Positions 37,431-50,214 of a stretch of 64,000 bases of DNA are shown in pieces. The notes below the pieces were generated by a model that was not told the DNA's origin, did not search any database, and saw nothing but the letters and a program-made list of their open reading frames with translations. Origin of the DNA: Cyanoderma ruficeps. Its lineage: Eukaryota; Chordata; Aves; Passeriformes; Timaliidae. The translations under genes and the position numbers were made by a program. Location of the stretch: positions 10,778,350-10,842,349 of the forward strand of contig VZDJ01000219.1 of assembly GCA_008694505.1 (NCBI GenBank), in the 5' to 3' direction. How positions within the stretch are numbered: position 1 is the first letter of the stretch; each line of letters starts with the position of its first letter.

Positions 37431-40329
37431 GTCCCCCTTGTCCCATTAGGATGGTGCAGAACATCTCACAGGCAGTTTTCTCTCCTCAAACACAGGGTGT
37501 GGATGTGCTGGGTTGGCCTCGTGGCACTGTCCCACATCCTGGCTGCTGTCTGGCTCTGTGGAGCACCCACTAACCTGCTCTGTTCATGGAGGGGTTATTC
37601 CTAGAGGCATAGAAACCATGGTACCAGTCTGGATAAAGCACAGGACACTTCTACTTCATCTGTCACTGGAAGAGGATGCTGATGGACGAGCAGCAAGCAG
37701 GATGGATGGAGTGATCCATCCCAGGCCATATGCTCCTCATTTCTGACAGTTTGTACTTTGCAAAGACTTTCTAAGCCAGCAATCCTGTTTAGATCACCAC
37801 GGACCTGCCCTCTAAGATTGTGTTTAACTCCCTTTGAAAACCAGTTAAACTTTCCAATAGTTCATGAGCTTGAAAATCATCCACTGGGATGATGGCTTTG
37901 CTAATTACAACGCTTGCTGCGTTTTAAAGGAGCACAGTTGCTTTTGTAGCCAGCCAGAGACTGGAGGCTGAGAGCAGGTAGGAGAAATGCAGGGCTTTGC
38001 CATCTGCTCCTGCTGAACTCTGGTTTTGGGGCAGTGGCTGTCCAGTGCATTAATGGCCCCTCCCAGCAGCACCAATACCTGGCGGTCCTGGCGTCCGTTC
38101 CTGGCTGATAGAAGATGTCACAGTGTAAGCACCGTGTTCTAATTGCATTGGCCCCTTTCCATCACAAGCATTAATTTAGTGTAATGCTGTTTGGGAATCT
38201 CAGCGAATTGCTGACGTGGGGCTTTGCCAGCTGCTGGAGGTACTGCAGCTCTCCCCGTGTTGGTGTGGCTGTGCTGCTCCAGCAGGAGCAGGGCGAGGGC
38301 TGAGCTGAAGCAACTGAAAGCATTTAAAAATAGCAGACAGATTATTTTTTCACAAGTGGAGCCAGGGCAGGAAGAAGCAGTGCCAGTTTGCATTGGGGAA
38401 GAGAGCAAAAACCAGAGGGTTTTGAACAGTTTCCAAAGCTGCAACACTTCTAGTGCAAGCTGACACTAATTCTGGTGTAAGCCATGCAAACACCAGCAGA
38501 TCCCGTGTGTTTCACCAACCTCAGAAGTGGCAGAGCTGCATGGAAGGAGGGATGATTGACAATCAAACAACAGCAATTATAGCAGGGATACAGATGACTT
38601 TATAATGAGACTGAGCCAAGGCCACATGTCGGTGCATTGGGCTTCTAGTTCACGTCTAATCATAAATCTTGAGTATGAAGGTTATAAAACTCTTTTCACC
38701 AATATTTGTCTGCCTGAAAAATCTATGAAGCATTAGCAGCAGCTTGAAGCTATGAAGAGGAACCACTCAGCTTAATTTACATGTAAAATATATACAGTAC
38801 AAGCTGCAAAAAAGATCTCTTGATGTTTTCCCATGATATAAATATTTGATGTTGTTTAGATTCCTTTCCTGTTCTTTTATGGAGGGTTTTCTACTCAATT
38901 AGAGTTGGGTGGAAACACATTTTCTGCCCAGTTTTGTACCAGAATCATGGAGAATGATCAAAATGAACAGATTTAAAAATTAAATTTGTTATTGCAAATG
39001 AGATTTATAGATATTTTCTCTTTGGGGAATGTGTTGCTCTATTGATTTCTTCAAAATAACAAATAATGATATGGGCTATTAGAAGCTGTAAGGTGGTGAA
39101 TCCAATTCCTGACGATTTTATTATTCCATCACTCTGAAAAGAATTTGTTCAGCTAATTCTTGTTCTTGCTGATCCAAAGTAATGATGAAAGCTTCAGTAA
39201 CTTGATGGTTGAATTGTCATCTTCATTCCTTAAGCTTTAAGAGAATGGACAGTACAAATTTCATTTCTCTCTAAAGGGATTTTTTTTTTTTTAATGGAAA
39301 AGCAATCTTGGGTTTGCCTGATTTTTAGGTACTGAAGAGCAGCTATGCTGGGTCCAACGTTTGGGCTCTCCTGAAACTTCAGATAAAACAGGTCTGATGC
39401 AATATTTTAGGGCCCAGCCCAGACATAGCTGCAATAAGACTTTGATTTGATTGCATTGATTTGACTGCATCTAATTTTACTTTTTATGGGAATCGGTCGA
39501 GAGAAATTTGCTGGGGGTAGATGTATGACAGTCATGTGAACCTGATCACAGTATAGTTCACCATGACTTCTGGTTGAAAAAGAACCAAAGAAAAAGGGAT
39601 GTAGGGTGAAATCCTCCTCACATGGCTCTTAAGGGAAATTTTGTGGACTATAGAAGTACTTCTATGACATAAGAGAGTAAATTTGGCCTTCTTATTCCCA
39701 TCCCTAGTACTACAATTGAGGTGGAGTACGTGTAATTTGTATATTTTAATGTAGAATAGCACAGTTATTGCCTGGTGGAAGCCTCCACTTTCATGGCTAT
39801 AATTCAGGGATTTTTAATATATATATGCCATATTTATGCAATGCACAGGAGAGAGAAATTCCTGAGTGTGTGCAACAGTGCGAGGCTGGCTCCTGTTTTT
39901 GCACATTCTTGTAACGATCCAGCGGACTGCAGGAAAAAAATCCCGTTGCAAAGAAACACAGATAAAAACAAAAAGGAGTCGAAATCACCGATACCTAGCA
40001 ATTATATCCAAATAATGATGATTCAAGTAACAAGCATATAACTGCATTTCCTGGCACCAGCGTTTGCACTACAGCAAAACAACACTTTAACAGCGTTCCT
40101 AATCAGCATGTGCAACAAAACAGAACCTCGGCTCGGTGCTGCTTAACTGGATGCTTTTTTTTTTTTCCACAGTGTTTCATAAATATCTTTAGGAAGTGAT
40201 AATAATTATACTACTGCTGTATGCAGCTAAAGACTTCTCCCAGAATAACAAATAACCTGTTAGAAAATCTCTAAGAGCTCCCCATGCCTGCCTACACTAA
40301 TAATACAGTAGAGCTTTGTGTGTACATAG
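37431..40329. other. Gene-free sequence, increasingly AT-rich
   Basis: No open frame exceeds about 102 codons. The stretch 38580-39300 is AT-rich and unique-looking without repeat signature. No family is recognised. Confidence 0.5.
39870..40160. promoter_or_regulatory. Candidate conserved non-coding block
   Basis: Unique sequence with several retained CpGs (AACGATCC, AGCGGAC, CCCGTTG, GTCGAAATCACCGAT, CAGCGTT, AACAGCGTT) in an AT-rich setting. It has no repeat family and no recognisable protein. Suggested on texture only. Confidence 0.15.
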
Positions 40330-40455
40330 GCTTCTTAAAGGCACTTTCATGTTAATTATCTAATTAAGCCTTACAATTCTCTTTGAAAGTAAGTAAGTAT
40401 GATTATACCTATTTTATGAAGGTGGAAACTGGAAAATAAAGGCTCGATGTCATTT
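40330..40455 (-). mobile_element. MIR-like ancient SINE relic
   Basis: Read on +, the order is 'gcactttcatgttaatta', 'aattaagccttaca', 'gtaagtaagtatgattat', 'acctattttatgaagg' and 'tggaaactgg'. This follows the reverse complement of the MIR/CORE-SINE 3' half, whose usual wording includes a cccattttacagatgaggaaactg block. It is strongly diverged, with no intact box elements. An L2/L3-type LINE tail sharing this region is an alternative. Confidence 0.5.
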
Positions 40456-43400
40456 CATCTAATATTCTTTGACCTTCCCTGACTTTCTTTGGCATTGATT
40501 AGAGTGACTGGAGGGTTTAGGCGGGAGCACAGGCACCCAAGATTCCCCTTGGGGGAGCAGAGAAGGTGATTTAACCCCCATGAGGTCTGTGAAGAGCTGC
40601 TCTGGGATCATCCCATCCACCGGGATGTTAGGTCTGATCTCACTGTCAACACTGCCTAAAATATGGCAGTGGGGGGGTGAAAAAAACCCCAAGTCCAATC
40701 AGCAAAGCTCCCAAACTCGTTTGTAGTAGTGCTCCAGTGCCCAAGTTGTCTTTAGCATCCTTCTCAGCTGGAAAAGTCCCAGCACTTGCAGGGTCCGCTC
40801 ACACTGCAGGTGTTGTGCCTGCTCAGCAATGAAGCCACCAGACCCAGGGGTTTGTCCCAGGCCTGGGACAGGGTTCCTCACCCACTGCTGCCCTGTGGGG
40901 CTGCATCTGGAGTCCTTCAGAGTAGCGAGGATGAGAAGATGGGAAGAGAGAATTCTCTCACTCTTTGTTCTCTGGAGTGCCAGCGTTTCCATGCCTGTGA
41001 GCAGCAGAGGATCCCTGTGGGTGCCACAGCTCCTGTTCGTGCTGCAGTTTGTGCTGCAGTCTGTGGGTTCACTTCAGCACACGTGGAGAAGTTGCTTCTC
41101 AGCCAGGAATCTCAGGCTGTGCTGTGGTGGGTATTTTGTGGCACTGAGAAGCATCTCCAGCCCTCCTCTTCTGCCTGGCAAGCCTCCCCAGCTTGTTGCA
41201 GCGTTTGCAGTGTTGTGAAACAACTTGTGCAGGCATCTGTGGAAGTGTTATGTGTAGAGCTGCTGATGTAGTTTCCAAATGAGTATTAAAAACCCCTAAG
41301 AACAGAAATGCTTATCATAAGAGCAGAGATACATTTGGTAAATGATAGTTTATAGTGATATCTCCTTGATGGAGTGGTCTGTAACCTTTCCTGGGGCATG
41401 GGCATGTGATACTGAAGGAGCAAACACCATATTTAGGATCAGGCTTTGCTTTTCTTTACTGTTCTGGTGGAAACTTCTGGATTTTCCCTGGCTGCTGATA
41501 GCACTGAAAGCTCTTACAGGCTAAGAACAGGTTGTAGGCTACAGCCTTAATAGCTGTATTTCCTAAAACTTTCCTGTGCAAATTCAATAAATAATTAATG
41601 AAGCGATTGAGGCTGATAGAACTTCCTTCTGTGTTTGCAGTGGTTCAGACATCACTTTTATCTTTTCTAAGTCCTAATGCATAGTTGGCGAGTGATTTCA
41701 CTACTTCACAGGGAGCCAAGCTGCTGGAAATTTAAGGCTTGGATGCTTAAACAAAAACTATAACCAACGTGGTCAGGCTGTGATTGAGGCAGGGAAGGGA
41801 AATGATGGAGGAGATCCAGAACCACATGTGTGTGTGGCCAGGGAGAGCCATTGTAACTGGGGGTCAGGCTGTGAGCAGTGGTGTCCCCATCCACTGAGCT
41901 CTCCCTGCTGGGGTGTTTGTCCCTCTGGCAGGTGGGTTGGAGGCAGCAGGGATTTTCAGCTGCTCAATCTGCCCGTGGAGATGAATCCCTGCCCTTGACT
42001 CCCCACCACTGGCAGTGCTGCCAGGAGAAGTGTGCAGAGAACTTGGATGGAGGGAAGGTTGTCCATTAAAACTCTGCATTCCACAAGAAAATGGGGCATT
42101 TAACAGCACAGCTTGAACCTGCCAGGTATGTTTATTTACTTGTATCCACACTGAACTGTTTCCAGTAATGAAAAAGCGAATATTGTAATGAAGTTATGTG
42201 TCAGAAAAGCAGGTAAGTTTTAGAGGAGGGGCCACTCACAGGGCTTGTTAGTATTTGCTGTTCCCCTGAAAACCTCAAAGGAGACATGTGCCAAGCTGAA
42301 AAGAGAGCAGAGCTTTTCAGTTTCCTTTCAAGTGCTGGCTGGAGGGGAAACCACAAGGACTTTCCTCTTATGCTGACTGCTGTAATGATGTGCTGTACTA
42401 TTGAATTTCCAGGTCTAACTGATGTGGATCAATTATTTGAGTTTGATGGGCCACCTGCTTGGGAAACTTCTGTAGTATTTATAAAAGACCTGGCAGTGCT
42501 CTCCTGGCAGGAGATACTTTTATATTCACTCCTATGGAAGTGCTGTCCAGGTTGAATTATAAAATGAATCAATGCCATGCTGGCAATGGGATGTTACTTG
42601 GGTTTTCAAGTCCCACAGTAGGACTTCCTCAGTGTGTAGTGCAGGATAGATAATTAGCTTAAAGCACATGCCAAAACTTGAGACCAATTATCTGTTGCAC
42701 ATAAAGGCTCCTTTGTGTGAGGAACACTTGAGTCTGTGTCAATACAGGGTAAGTGCATTGCTGGGTGTCACCCAGGGATTGTGGGTGGTGGTGTCAGCTG
42801 TGAGAGTTGTGTTTTTGCAATAACCCAGCCAGCTTTTATCAACACACTTCCCATGGGAAATGCCATCCCTGCTGCTCAGCAGCAAACCTCTCCTGCTCCT
42901 GCAGAGCCCTGCCTGCACCTGCTGCTCCTTTCCAGGTGTCTCCCTGCCGGTCCTTGTATGCAGAAAGCGAATGTGCAGCACACTCCTTTTCTTGACAAAG
43001 GAGATGATTTGGGGTCTGTTTGGTTCTACCTGTGTAGTCAGTGAAATGAGCACTGTGGTATTGTTCTTACACAGGTTTTTTTATTCTGTGTTTAATAGCT
43101 GGGGCAGAATCTGTTCCAGTTGCCCAACATGTGAGGCATCTGCAGTTTCTCCCAGCACTGAAATTCTTCAGCACTTTTCTTGCTATGAAAAGGATTTGGT
43201 GGCCATTCGTTCCCCACAGAGTGTTTCTGACAACAGCATACAAATATTTTACATATTTTATTTAGAAACATCTGGCTGCTTTAACCAAAAGGGAGATTTC
43301 TTCAGGATTTTGTTCATGAATTTAAACAAAAGCTGTTAGTTGTTGCGGTTTGGTATTAGTTTTCTTGTTGGCTGAGAAAATAGTCCTAAAATATACAATT

Positions 43401-43667
43401 ATCTTTTCTGAGTGTGCCTGCCTTGTTCTTCCTGTCCTTTGAACATTCTCTTATGTCAAAAACAGTATTTTGATTCCCATAAGGAACCTTATGACTCGAT
43501 GACTCCCTTTGCAGTGTATCTTCATGCACAAGGTGCAGTTAAAGGTGTGTGAAAATCCTGGAGTTTTTAAGTTTCCTCATTAAGTGGGATCTTTGTACTC
43601 TTGAAGTTCCAGCATGTGGAGATCAGGCTCCTTTAAAACACAGAGGAGGAAATATTCATGGGTTTAG

Positions 43668-43672
<5 letters not shown>
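40456..43672. other. Gene-free sequence between an old SINE relic and a poly-T tract
   Basis: Open frames up to 161 codons (40786-41271, plus) overlap others in different frames and on the opposite strand. Translations are rich in Cys, Ser and Leu and have no recognisable domains. A 12-bp two-copy tandem repeat GTGCTGCAGTTT/GTGCTGCAGTCT occurs at 41039-41062. Confidence 0.5.
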
Positions 43673-43714
<42 letters not shown>

Positions 43715-43717
43715 NTT
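43673..43717. repeat. Long poly-T tract with assembly ambiguity
   Basis: Forty-two T, an N at 43715 and two more T. Homopolymer length is uncertain. No retroposon body with a polyadenylation signal is evident just downstream, so its origin as a reverse-strand poly-A tail is not supported. The open frame crossing it is a poly-Phe artefact. Confidence 0.9.
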
Positions 43718-44119
43718 AGTTTGTTCAACTTCAAAGAAATTGAAGAAGGGTATATAATGTATATATTGCTGGTTATTTGTTATTTTCCTTGTGGAATCAA
43801 AGAATGTGACCAGATTCCATTTTGGCTCTTAAATCAGTGAAGCCCTGAAACCACGTTAGTGTTCCTGACATTTCATCAGAGCACTGATTTGGCAGCTCTT
43901 GACATTTGGATCAGTGACTAAACTTGTTTCCTTGTTGATAGCAAGTCATCTGCAGTTAGAGCAAAACATGGCTCCTAGACCTGACAGATCTTCCTTTGCC
44001 TTGAAAATAAATCCTAACATTGCAAGGTCATTTGAGAGCTCTCACTGGAAAAAAAGATTCTGCTCTTAACCCTTATCTGGGTCAGCACTTCTTTACATTT
44101 CCATGGTCTTTGCTGGAGG

Positions 44120-44265
44120 ATCAGAAAGTGCTTTATAAATATGAGATAGTATTAGATAATCTTTCTGGTGAGTTTGATAAAGCAGTATTTCCTTCGTTCC
44201 ATGCTTTAGGCTCGGAGTAGTTAAGTGACTTGCCCAAAGGTAGAGCTGTGGATAAAATTTATGCT
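44120..44265 (-). mobile_element. MIR-like ancient SINE relic
   Basis: On + the segment starts with 'aaagtgctttataaatatg' and ends with 'gttaagtgacttgcccaaag' followed by 'gtagagctgtggat'. Both blocks and their order match the reverse complement of MIR/CORE-SINEs, where 'taagtgacttgcccaaggtc' is the best known stretch. The middle is decayed. An L3-type LINE tail with shared 3' sequence is the alternative. Confidence 0.6.
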
Positions 44266-44650
44266 GATACCAAGTTGGCCTTTCTGTTCTGTGGTATTTG
44301 ATTCAAAGGGTACCTTAAGTGGCTGTACTGATTCAAGTGAAAATAGGATATAATCTGCTTTATAAACAAGTTCAGGAACTGACAGGAGGGGAAGAGGATT
44401 ATTATTTAAACAGAGGACAGTACATTATTTTTTTGCAGCCTAAAGCAGAAGGGTGAGAACACCTGGCTGCTTCCCTCCCTAACACTGGGACTGAGTGCAG
44501 GCGTGAGCAGGCCCTGGTTAGTTATGGACATTAAGTGATGCCATAATTCCTTTTTGCAACACCAAGGTGTGTAGTCCTAATCCAAGCACGCACCTCAGGC
44601 ATTTCTGGAGAGCCTGAAGAGTGACATTGCATAGTTACACTACTAAACTC

Positions 44651-44759
44651 GTTTTTGGTTTTTGGTTGGGGTTTTTTGGGGGGTTTTTTGGGTTTTTTTG
44701 TTTGTTTGTTTGGGGTTTTTTTGTTTTTTTTTTTTTTTTTTTTTTTTNNNNNTTTTTTT
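44651..44759. repeat. T/G-rich low-complexity tract with assembly gap
   Basis: T-runs separated by GG, GGGG, GGGGGG and GGG lead into a long T-run with five N at 44748-44752. The minus-strand reading is A/C-rich. Three G-runs of 3-6 nt lie 6 T apart, so a G-quadruplex-like fold is conceivable. The Lys/Pro-rich minus-strand frame crossing the gap is an artefact. Confidence 0.88.
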
Positions 44760-47299
44760 GTGCAGAGGCAGAAAAAGGTCCTGTAAAAGCTGCCTTTATT
44801 AATCATGTGGTTCTGATCTCACATATCTACATACCAGTCATACTCTATGTACTCTGTTCTTCTGGCTTCACCTTAATCAGGCTCCTTATTGATGCCTGAT
44901 TGGCAATTTAGTGATGTGGGATGCAATTCAGCTCAGCACGGGATCATCCACCTGGAGCGAATGGCTCCCCTCAGTGTGGATGTGTTTTTTCTCTAATGTA
45001 TCACTTTCACATCAGCAATTCTCCACATGACCTCCTTGCTTTTGACTTCCTATTTGCAATATCAGCTTTTTCAGACAAAATCAATGATGAGCACTATAAT
45101 TAATTTTTACGTGTTTTAATTAAGTTTTCAGCTGCTCCAATGCTTTTCATTATCTTAGCATGATCTCTTGCTGCTAGCGAACATTACAATGAAAATAAAA
45201 AAACCTGTTGATTATATAAATTATTATTTAAAAAGTCCCCTGCAAGTTGTCAAAGTAATTAAAGCTCAACGATGCAAAGTGAATATAATGCCTACTGCAC
45301 AAAGAAATGTCAGGTGGAACAAGGCATTTAGAAGGTCTCAGGAACCTACAACAGCTTGGGGCAGGTTCTGCCAACTCTGCGATCCTTCTGACATCTGATG
45401 CCATTTGTGTTATCCCAGTCATGAGGCTGAAGGAGCCATTGATGCCTCCAGGAGTTGAATTTGCAAGTTGAAGAGAGATCACCATTGATAATATGGGATG
45501 ATACAGAAAGGTTTGAGCTCTTGACAACTTTTGAAACTCTGCTTTGCAGAAAAAAAAATGCAATATTTAACCTGCTACTAGATAGGAAAGAAATTGATGG
45601 TGCCTTGTCTCTCAGGGGTTTATTTTTAGAAGAATTCATCTTACTCTATTTCACTGGTAAATTAATCTGTTCATTGGGTTCTTGGGTAGAGGACAGACAC
45701 TGCTTGGCTGTTGCCTGCTTAATTATACCCTGTAATTTTGATTGACAGTGGAATATGCATTGAAAAGCAGCTGGAAGTGTCTGTTAGCTAGTTTAGAGAT
45801 TGGTGAGGAATCTCTGCCTCCTGCAGTAGCTGCTTGCTGTGCTAACCTAGACCAAGTGAGAGGTTGGTCGATGGCTGGGGGGCAAAAGCAAGCAGCCATC
45901 ACTCTGTTCTGAACAGTCAAAAATTAGATGTTCAAAGTGTGCCACAGCTACTTTCAGCAAAACACTGGGCTCCCAGTCAAAATCTGAGGGTTAAGCATGA
46001 AGAGCTTGTGTTTCTGTGTAAGGCATTAATTGGGATTTCTCTCTGCTGGAGTGCCTGTGAGGATGCTTTCGCTGTGTTGAGATTCTTAGAGTGTGTTTGG
46101 CTTTTATGTGGGGCTTCTATACCTGAAAGTCAGTATTTCAGTGAATTGTGTGGGACCCCAAATCATGAAGGTTAAAGTACTTTCAGGGACTTTGGGAGGG
46201 TTACAACGTGGGAACGGGGGGAAATAGAATGAACACGTTCACTTGAAAGCTGTGAGCTGTAAGAGGAAAAATCCTGAACGTTATTGACAGCGTGTGAAGT
46301 TTGAAGGCATTAAAATGGCTGGGAGACAGTTTGTGCAGGGACGAGCTGGTGCTTTCAGGGCCATGAGCAGCTGTGTGGTGTTTGCCTTGTCTTCACTCCC
46401 ATTTCTCTGTCCACGAAGTTCTGCTGCTGCTGCATCACTTCTGCCTCCTCTTGATCACACCAGTGGTGTGGGGGAGAAAGAGAATGAAGAGACTGTCAAA
46501 ACTGTAATATTTTTGCCGGCAGCCTCCATTTCCTTATTCTGGGAGTTTCATCCCAGGACAGCCTTCCCAGTGGGGAAAGCAGGGCGTTTTTGCATTTTTC
46601 CACGTTTGCTGAGGAGCCGTGAGCCAGTGCCTGGTGAGAGAACAGCAGATGGGAATGAAAAGCTGGGGAGAGCCCTAGTGAATGTCACCAGCTGAGCAGA
46701 CTGGCCCAGGCCAAGGTCCTACAAGCAGCGATCCCTTCCTTGGTCAGCATTATTCCGGGGTTTGTTGCCAAAAGGGAGCTGGAGAGGGAGTGTGTGTCCA
46801 TTTGCTGGGCTGCTGTCATCAGGTCTGGTGCAGGAAGGAAAGGAGGAACTGGGGACAGTTCCATGAGGTGCTCTTTGCAGCCAGATCACAGCTCTTGCTC
46901 TGACTGCAGCTCTCCTTTTCACAACTTTTAAATGGGCATAAAGTGCCATACAAAATAAGCAGGATTCTCCATTCAAAACAAGGAGTGTGGCTTACCAAGT
47001 GATTTAAAAAACTGTTCTTTCAGAAATGTCTGTGCAACATGACTTGACTGATTTACCTTATAATGGCTCAAAGCCAAGAACATAATGAAATTGTGAGCAG
47101 AAGAAATTACTCTAGTGCTTTTTCCCTTTTGCTATCTGCTGATTTATTGGAAATGCCTTTCATTCAAATAACTGTCCCATTAACCCACATGCTGCCAGAA
47201 CCCTGGGAAAGGAAAAAAAAAGGCAAAACAGGGCCAGTGACTGCTCTGTAAGAGAAGCCAACAAGCTTAAGCATTGTTGCACTCTGGGTTTGCAATTTT

Positions 47300-47319
47300 G
47301 GAGGCGGGGGGGAGGGGGG
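47300..47319. repeat. G-rich run
   Basis: GGAGGC is followed by seven G, one A and six G. It is nearly, but not formally, a four-tract G-quadruplex motif. It is isolated in ordinary sequence. Confidence 0.7.
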
Positions 47320-48369
47320 AAGTTTATGGTGTCTGAGTGTGATTGTTACTCTGGGAAGCTGGAAGCTTAAAAGCCCAATGGATAGCTAATAAAAATTTTG
47401 TGATGGCATGTCTCAGCTCTTCTGACATGGGCTATTTAAATCCTAGACTTGTATTGCAATAATATTGAGATATTCCTCTGCGGTATCGATTCTCTGCCCA
47501 GTCTGGGACTGCCTGTGCATCCTCTCTCTGCAGGTCAGGAATGTTGGGTCTGGATCTTCATGGCTGAATTTCCTGAGTGTCAGGAAGGCTCTTAGAGCTG
47601 TAGAGGTGGGGCTGAGGACCAGCCCCACGTTGGTGTGGCCTTGTGGCTGGGATCTCACAGAAGAAGGGCAGAAGGAGGAGAGGAGCTCGGAGCTGGCAGG
47701 GAGGCTGCGCTGTAAAAACTTGCTCCCAGCTCCTGATGGCTTCCTCCAGACCTTCCTGTGAGAGACAGAAAATAAATTGCTGCTGTTGAACATTTTATTT
47801 GCACTCGCAGAATATTCATCCAAGGAGCAAAGAAAGCACCAGAGGAGTGTGATGAGGGCTTGTTTTTTCTTAGCAAGCCAGTAGGAAATAATGCCAGAAT
47901 CAGACACGGTGGAAGATTTTTGACAACATGGAAATTCCTCTTTGTGCACTGCCAGCTAACTCAAACTCGCTGCAATTCCTCTCACCTTGAATCAAAAGCA
48001 GCTCCTAGAAGTGCTGCAATTTCTTAATCAGTGGCTATTCAGCATGGCTTCATCACTGAACCTTTGCATTGTAGACACAGACCAAGTGTAGCAACTAAAA
48101 CGCTTTTGTTTCTGCCCTTCTTGAAGAAGAGAAGGAGACAAATACTGGCAGAAATTCTGGATAGTGCCTCTGTTAGTTGGTATCTGTAAATACTTCTGAA
48201 AAATGTGGAGTTTTTTTGAGGGGGTAAAAAAAAGGGGTAAATTTAGTGCAAAGAGATGTTGTTGATCTGAATACATTTAAACAGAAAATTAGATTCTTTC
48301 CAATTGTCAGAATTTCTGGAACATTTTTCTAAAGAGATATTGGGGACTGAAAGTCCAACAAACCCCATT

Positions 48370-48435
48370 AGTTTGGGGTAAGTTCAGAGAGAAGTTTGGG
48401 GTAGGTGGTTGTAGAGAAGTTTAGGAAGAGCTGAG
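48370..48435. repeat. Imperfect minisatellite-like tandem repeat
   Basis: Units starting AGTTTGGGGTA at 48370 and 48393, and AGTTTAGGAAG at 48418, give a period of about 23-25 bp, with AGAGA before the second and third starts. Only about 2.7 copies are present. Confidence 0.65.
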
Positions 48436-50214
48436 GTTTTGTCTGAAAGAACAAACGTATGTAGATGATCTTCCTTTTGAAGTGGAAGTGTTCTTGAGCC
48501 TCTCAAAATGTTTCAGGTCCACATTGTGCTCTGCTGGTTTCAGGTATTGCCTTATTTATCTCCCACTTTCTGTATCAGCAGATGGACCCTGTGTCCATGG
48601 CATGGCAGTGGCAGATTTTGCAGCTGCATCTGTTTTACAGTTTTGAGACTGAACAGGCATCCGCTCTTTATTTCTGGGGGATGTCCAAAAGGAACATTGA
48701 TGGATCCTGGTAAAACCCAAGCTTTGGGTTGGAAAAGTACATCCTCAGAGGAGGTAGAAAATTTTCTCCTAGGAAAGCAACTGTGTAGTTAAAGTTTGGC
48801 ACAACTCCTCGGGGTGTGTTTTGGAGCTGGCCATAAATCAGGGGCCGTTTGGGACTAGAAGAGGAGTAGAAACCCCTTTACAGTTATCAGGCAGCCCTTG
48901 GAAACTCCACGTGCAGGTAAAGATTGGGATTCAATTGTCAATGTAACCACTTACAAAGCTCTGAGTTTGGGCTCGCTGATGAAGACAGTCAGGGCAGGCT
49001 AAAGAGGCCCTGAGACAATGTGGAATTTGGCACAGAATAAGGGGGTTTTTAATTGTATAAGAGAACATCTGCTTGCAAGACAAAAATAACGATAGTTCGA
49101 AGTTGTGTAGCTAAATATTGTGCCTCAAAGTTGTGTTGAAAGGGGAATTTCAAAGATTTTTTCTGCAGCCTTACCAATTAAAAGAAATTATAAATATTTG
49201 CATTCATGGATGCCCTGGAGTCCTTTCTCTAAGAAAGAAAAAAAAGGTAGAACAAGGTTTGGAATTCAGTACTTGCTAAGAAAATAAAGACCTGGGGGCT
49301 GTGCACAAGTACTTACTTAATCCCCGTTGTATTTGTTGTTTCTTTGACACTTCTTTCTGCTACTTCCACTGATGCCTGGTAGATGGCATTAGCGTATAAC
49401 AAATTTCTGAAGTTCTTTTCTTATTGGAGGGGGTTTATTTTTCATCCATTTTACAGATAATGCTGTCTTTTTCTGGCTAAGCAGTTTTAAAGCATTTCTT
49501 CCCCTCAGTGTTTCAGTTATGATTTGACTAAATGCTTATGTTATTCAACATGCCTTTTTTCCTCCTCCTTGTGCCATATAATTATTATTTCTTCTAGAGG
49601 GCATCAATCACTGAGAAAGAAAAGCTTGATATCTTCGGCTGACTCTGAATTTTGAAGCTCTGTAATATTGTGCACTGTTTATATGCAGTACCATATTTAT
49701 TTTTTATTCTCCTGGCTTAGAAAGGGGGATGGTGCTCTGAAGGGAGAAGAAAAATTTCTCACACAGGGAGGAAAAATTGCAGATACTCCGAGTAATAAAT
49801 AGAGGTGTTTATATATAGGGTTGAAGACATACTTGACTGCTTTGCAGAGAAAGAAGCTCCATAAATGTCTTCTGTGTTTTTGAGTCTGCATAAGCATTTT
49901 TAGTTAATTTTGTGTGCTCCAAGAAAATTAATAGGACTGCCACGACACAGGGGCCATTTTGCATAGGAAAACAATCAGTGCTGGGAATTTTCTTTATCTG
50001 GACCAGGAAGAAGTAAACTTTGGCAATAGGGTTTATTGGTCTGCCAGCAGCTTTACCTTCATCAGTGCTCCCTGGGAGGAGACATCTTTTGTGCTGGGAT
50101 GTACATATTTGTCCTTGCTTTTAGATTCAGGAAGCAGGGAAGATTTTGAGCAAATGTTTCGGCTAAATGCTGATTGGAAGACATTTGAAGCAGTGGGACA
50201 CTGCTGCTTTGGTT

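Larger units (their letters stand above)
44800..49900. other. Five kilobases without recognisable genes
   Basis: Open frames reach 168 codons (47443-47949, minus) and 133 codons (46294-46695, plus) without recognisable products. 45150-45310 is a repeat-free AT-rich block of enhancer-like texture. A G-rich run lies at 47300-47319 and an imperfect tandem repeat at 48370-48435. Confidence 0.5.

Noticed and set aside
43658..43840. Poly-Phe open frame
   Set aside because: It is produced by the poly-T run and crosses an N.
44531..44806. Lys/Pro-rich minus-strand open frame
   Set aside because: It is translated from the T/G low-complexity tract and runs through five N's.
47300..47319. G-quadruplex call
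   Set aside because: G-runs of 7 and 6 with one A between do not give four separate G3 tracts with loops, so only a loose G-rich run is reported.
49440..49500. Possible third MIR-like piece ('ccattttacagat')
   Set aside because: Only about 13 bp match, without neighbouring family blocks.
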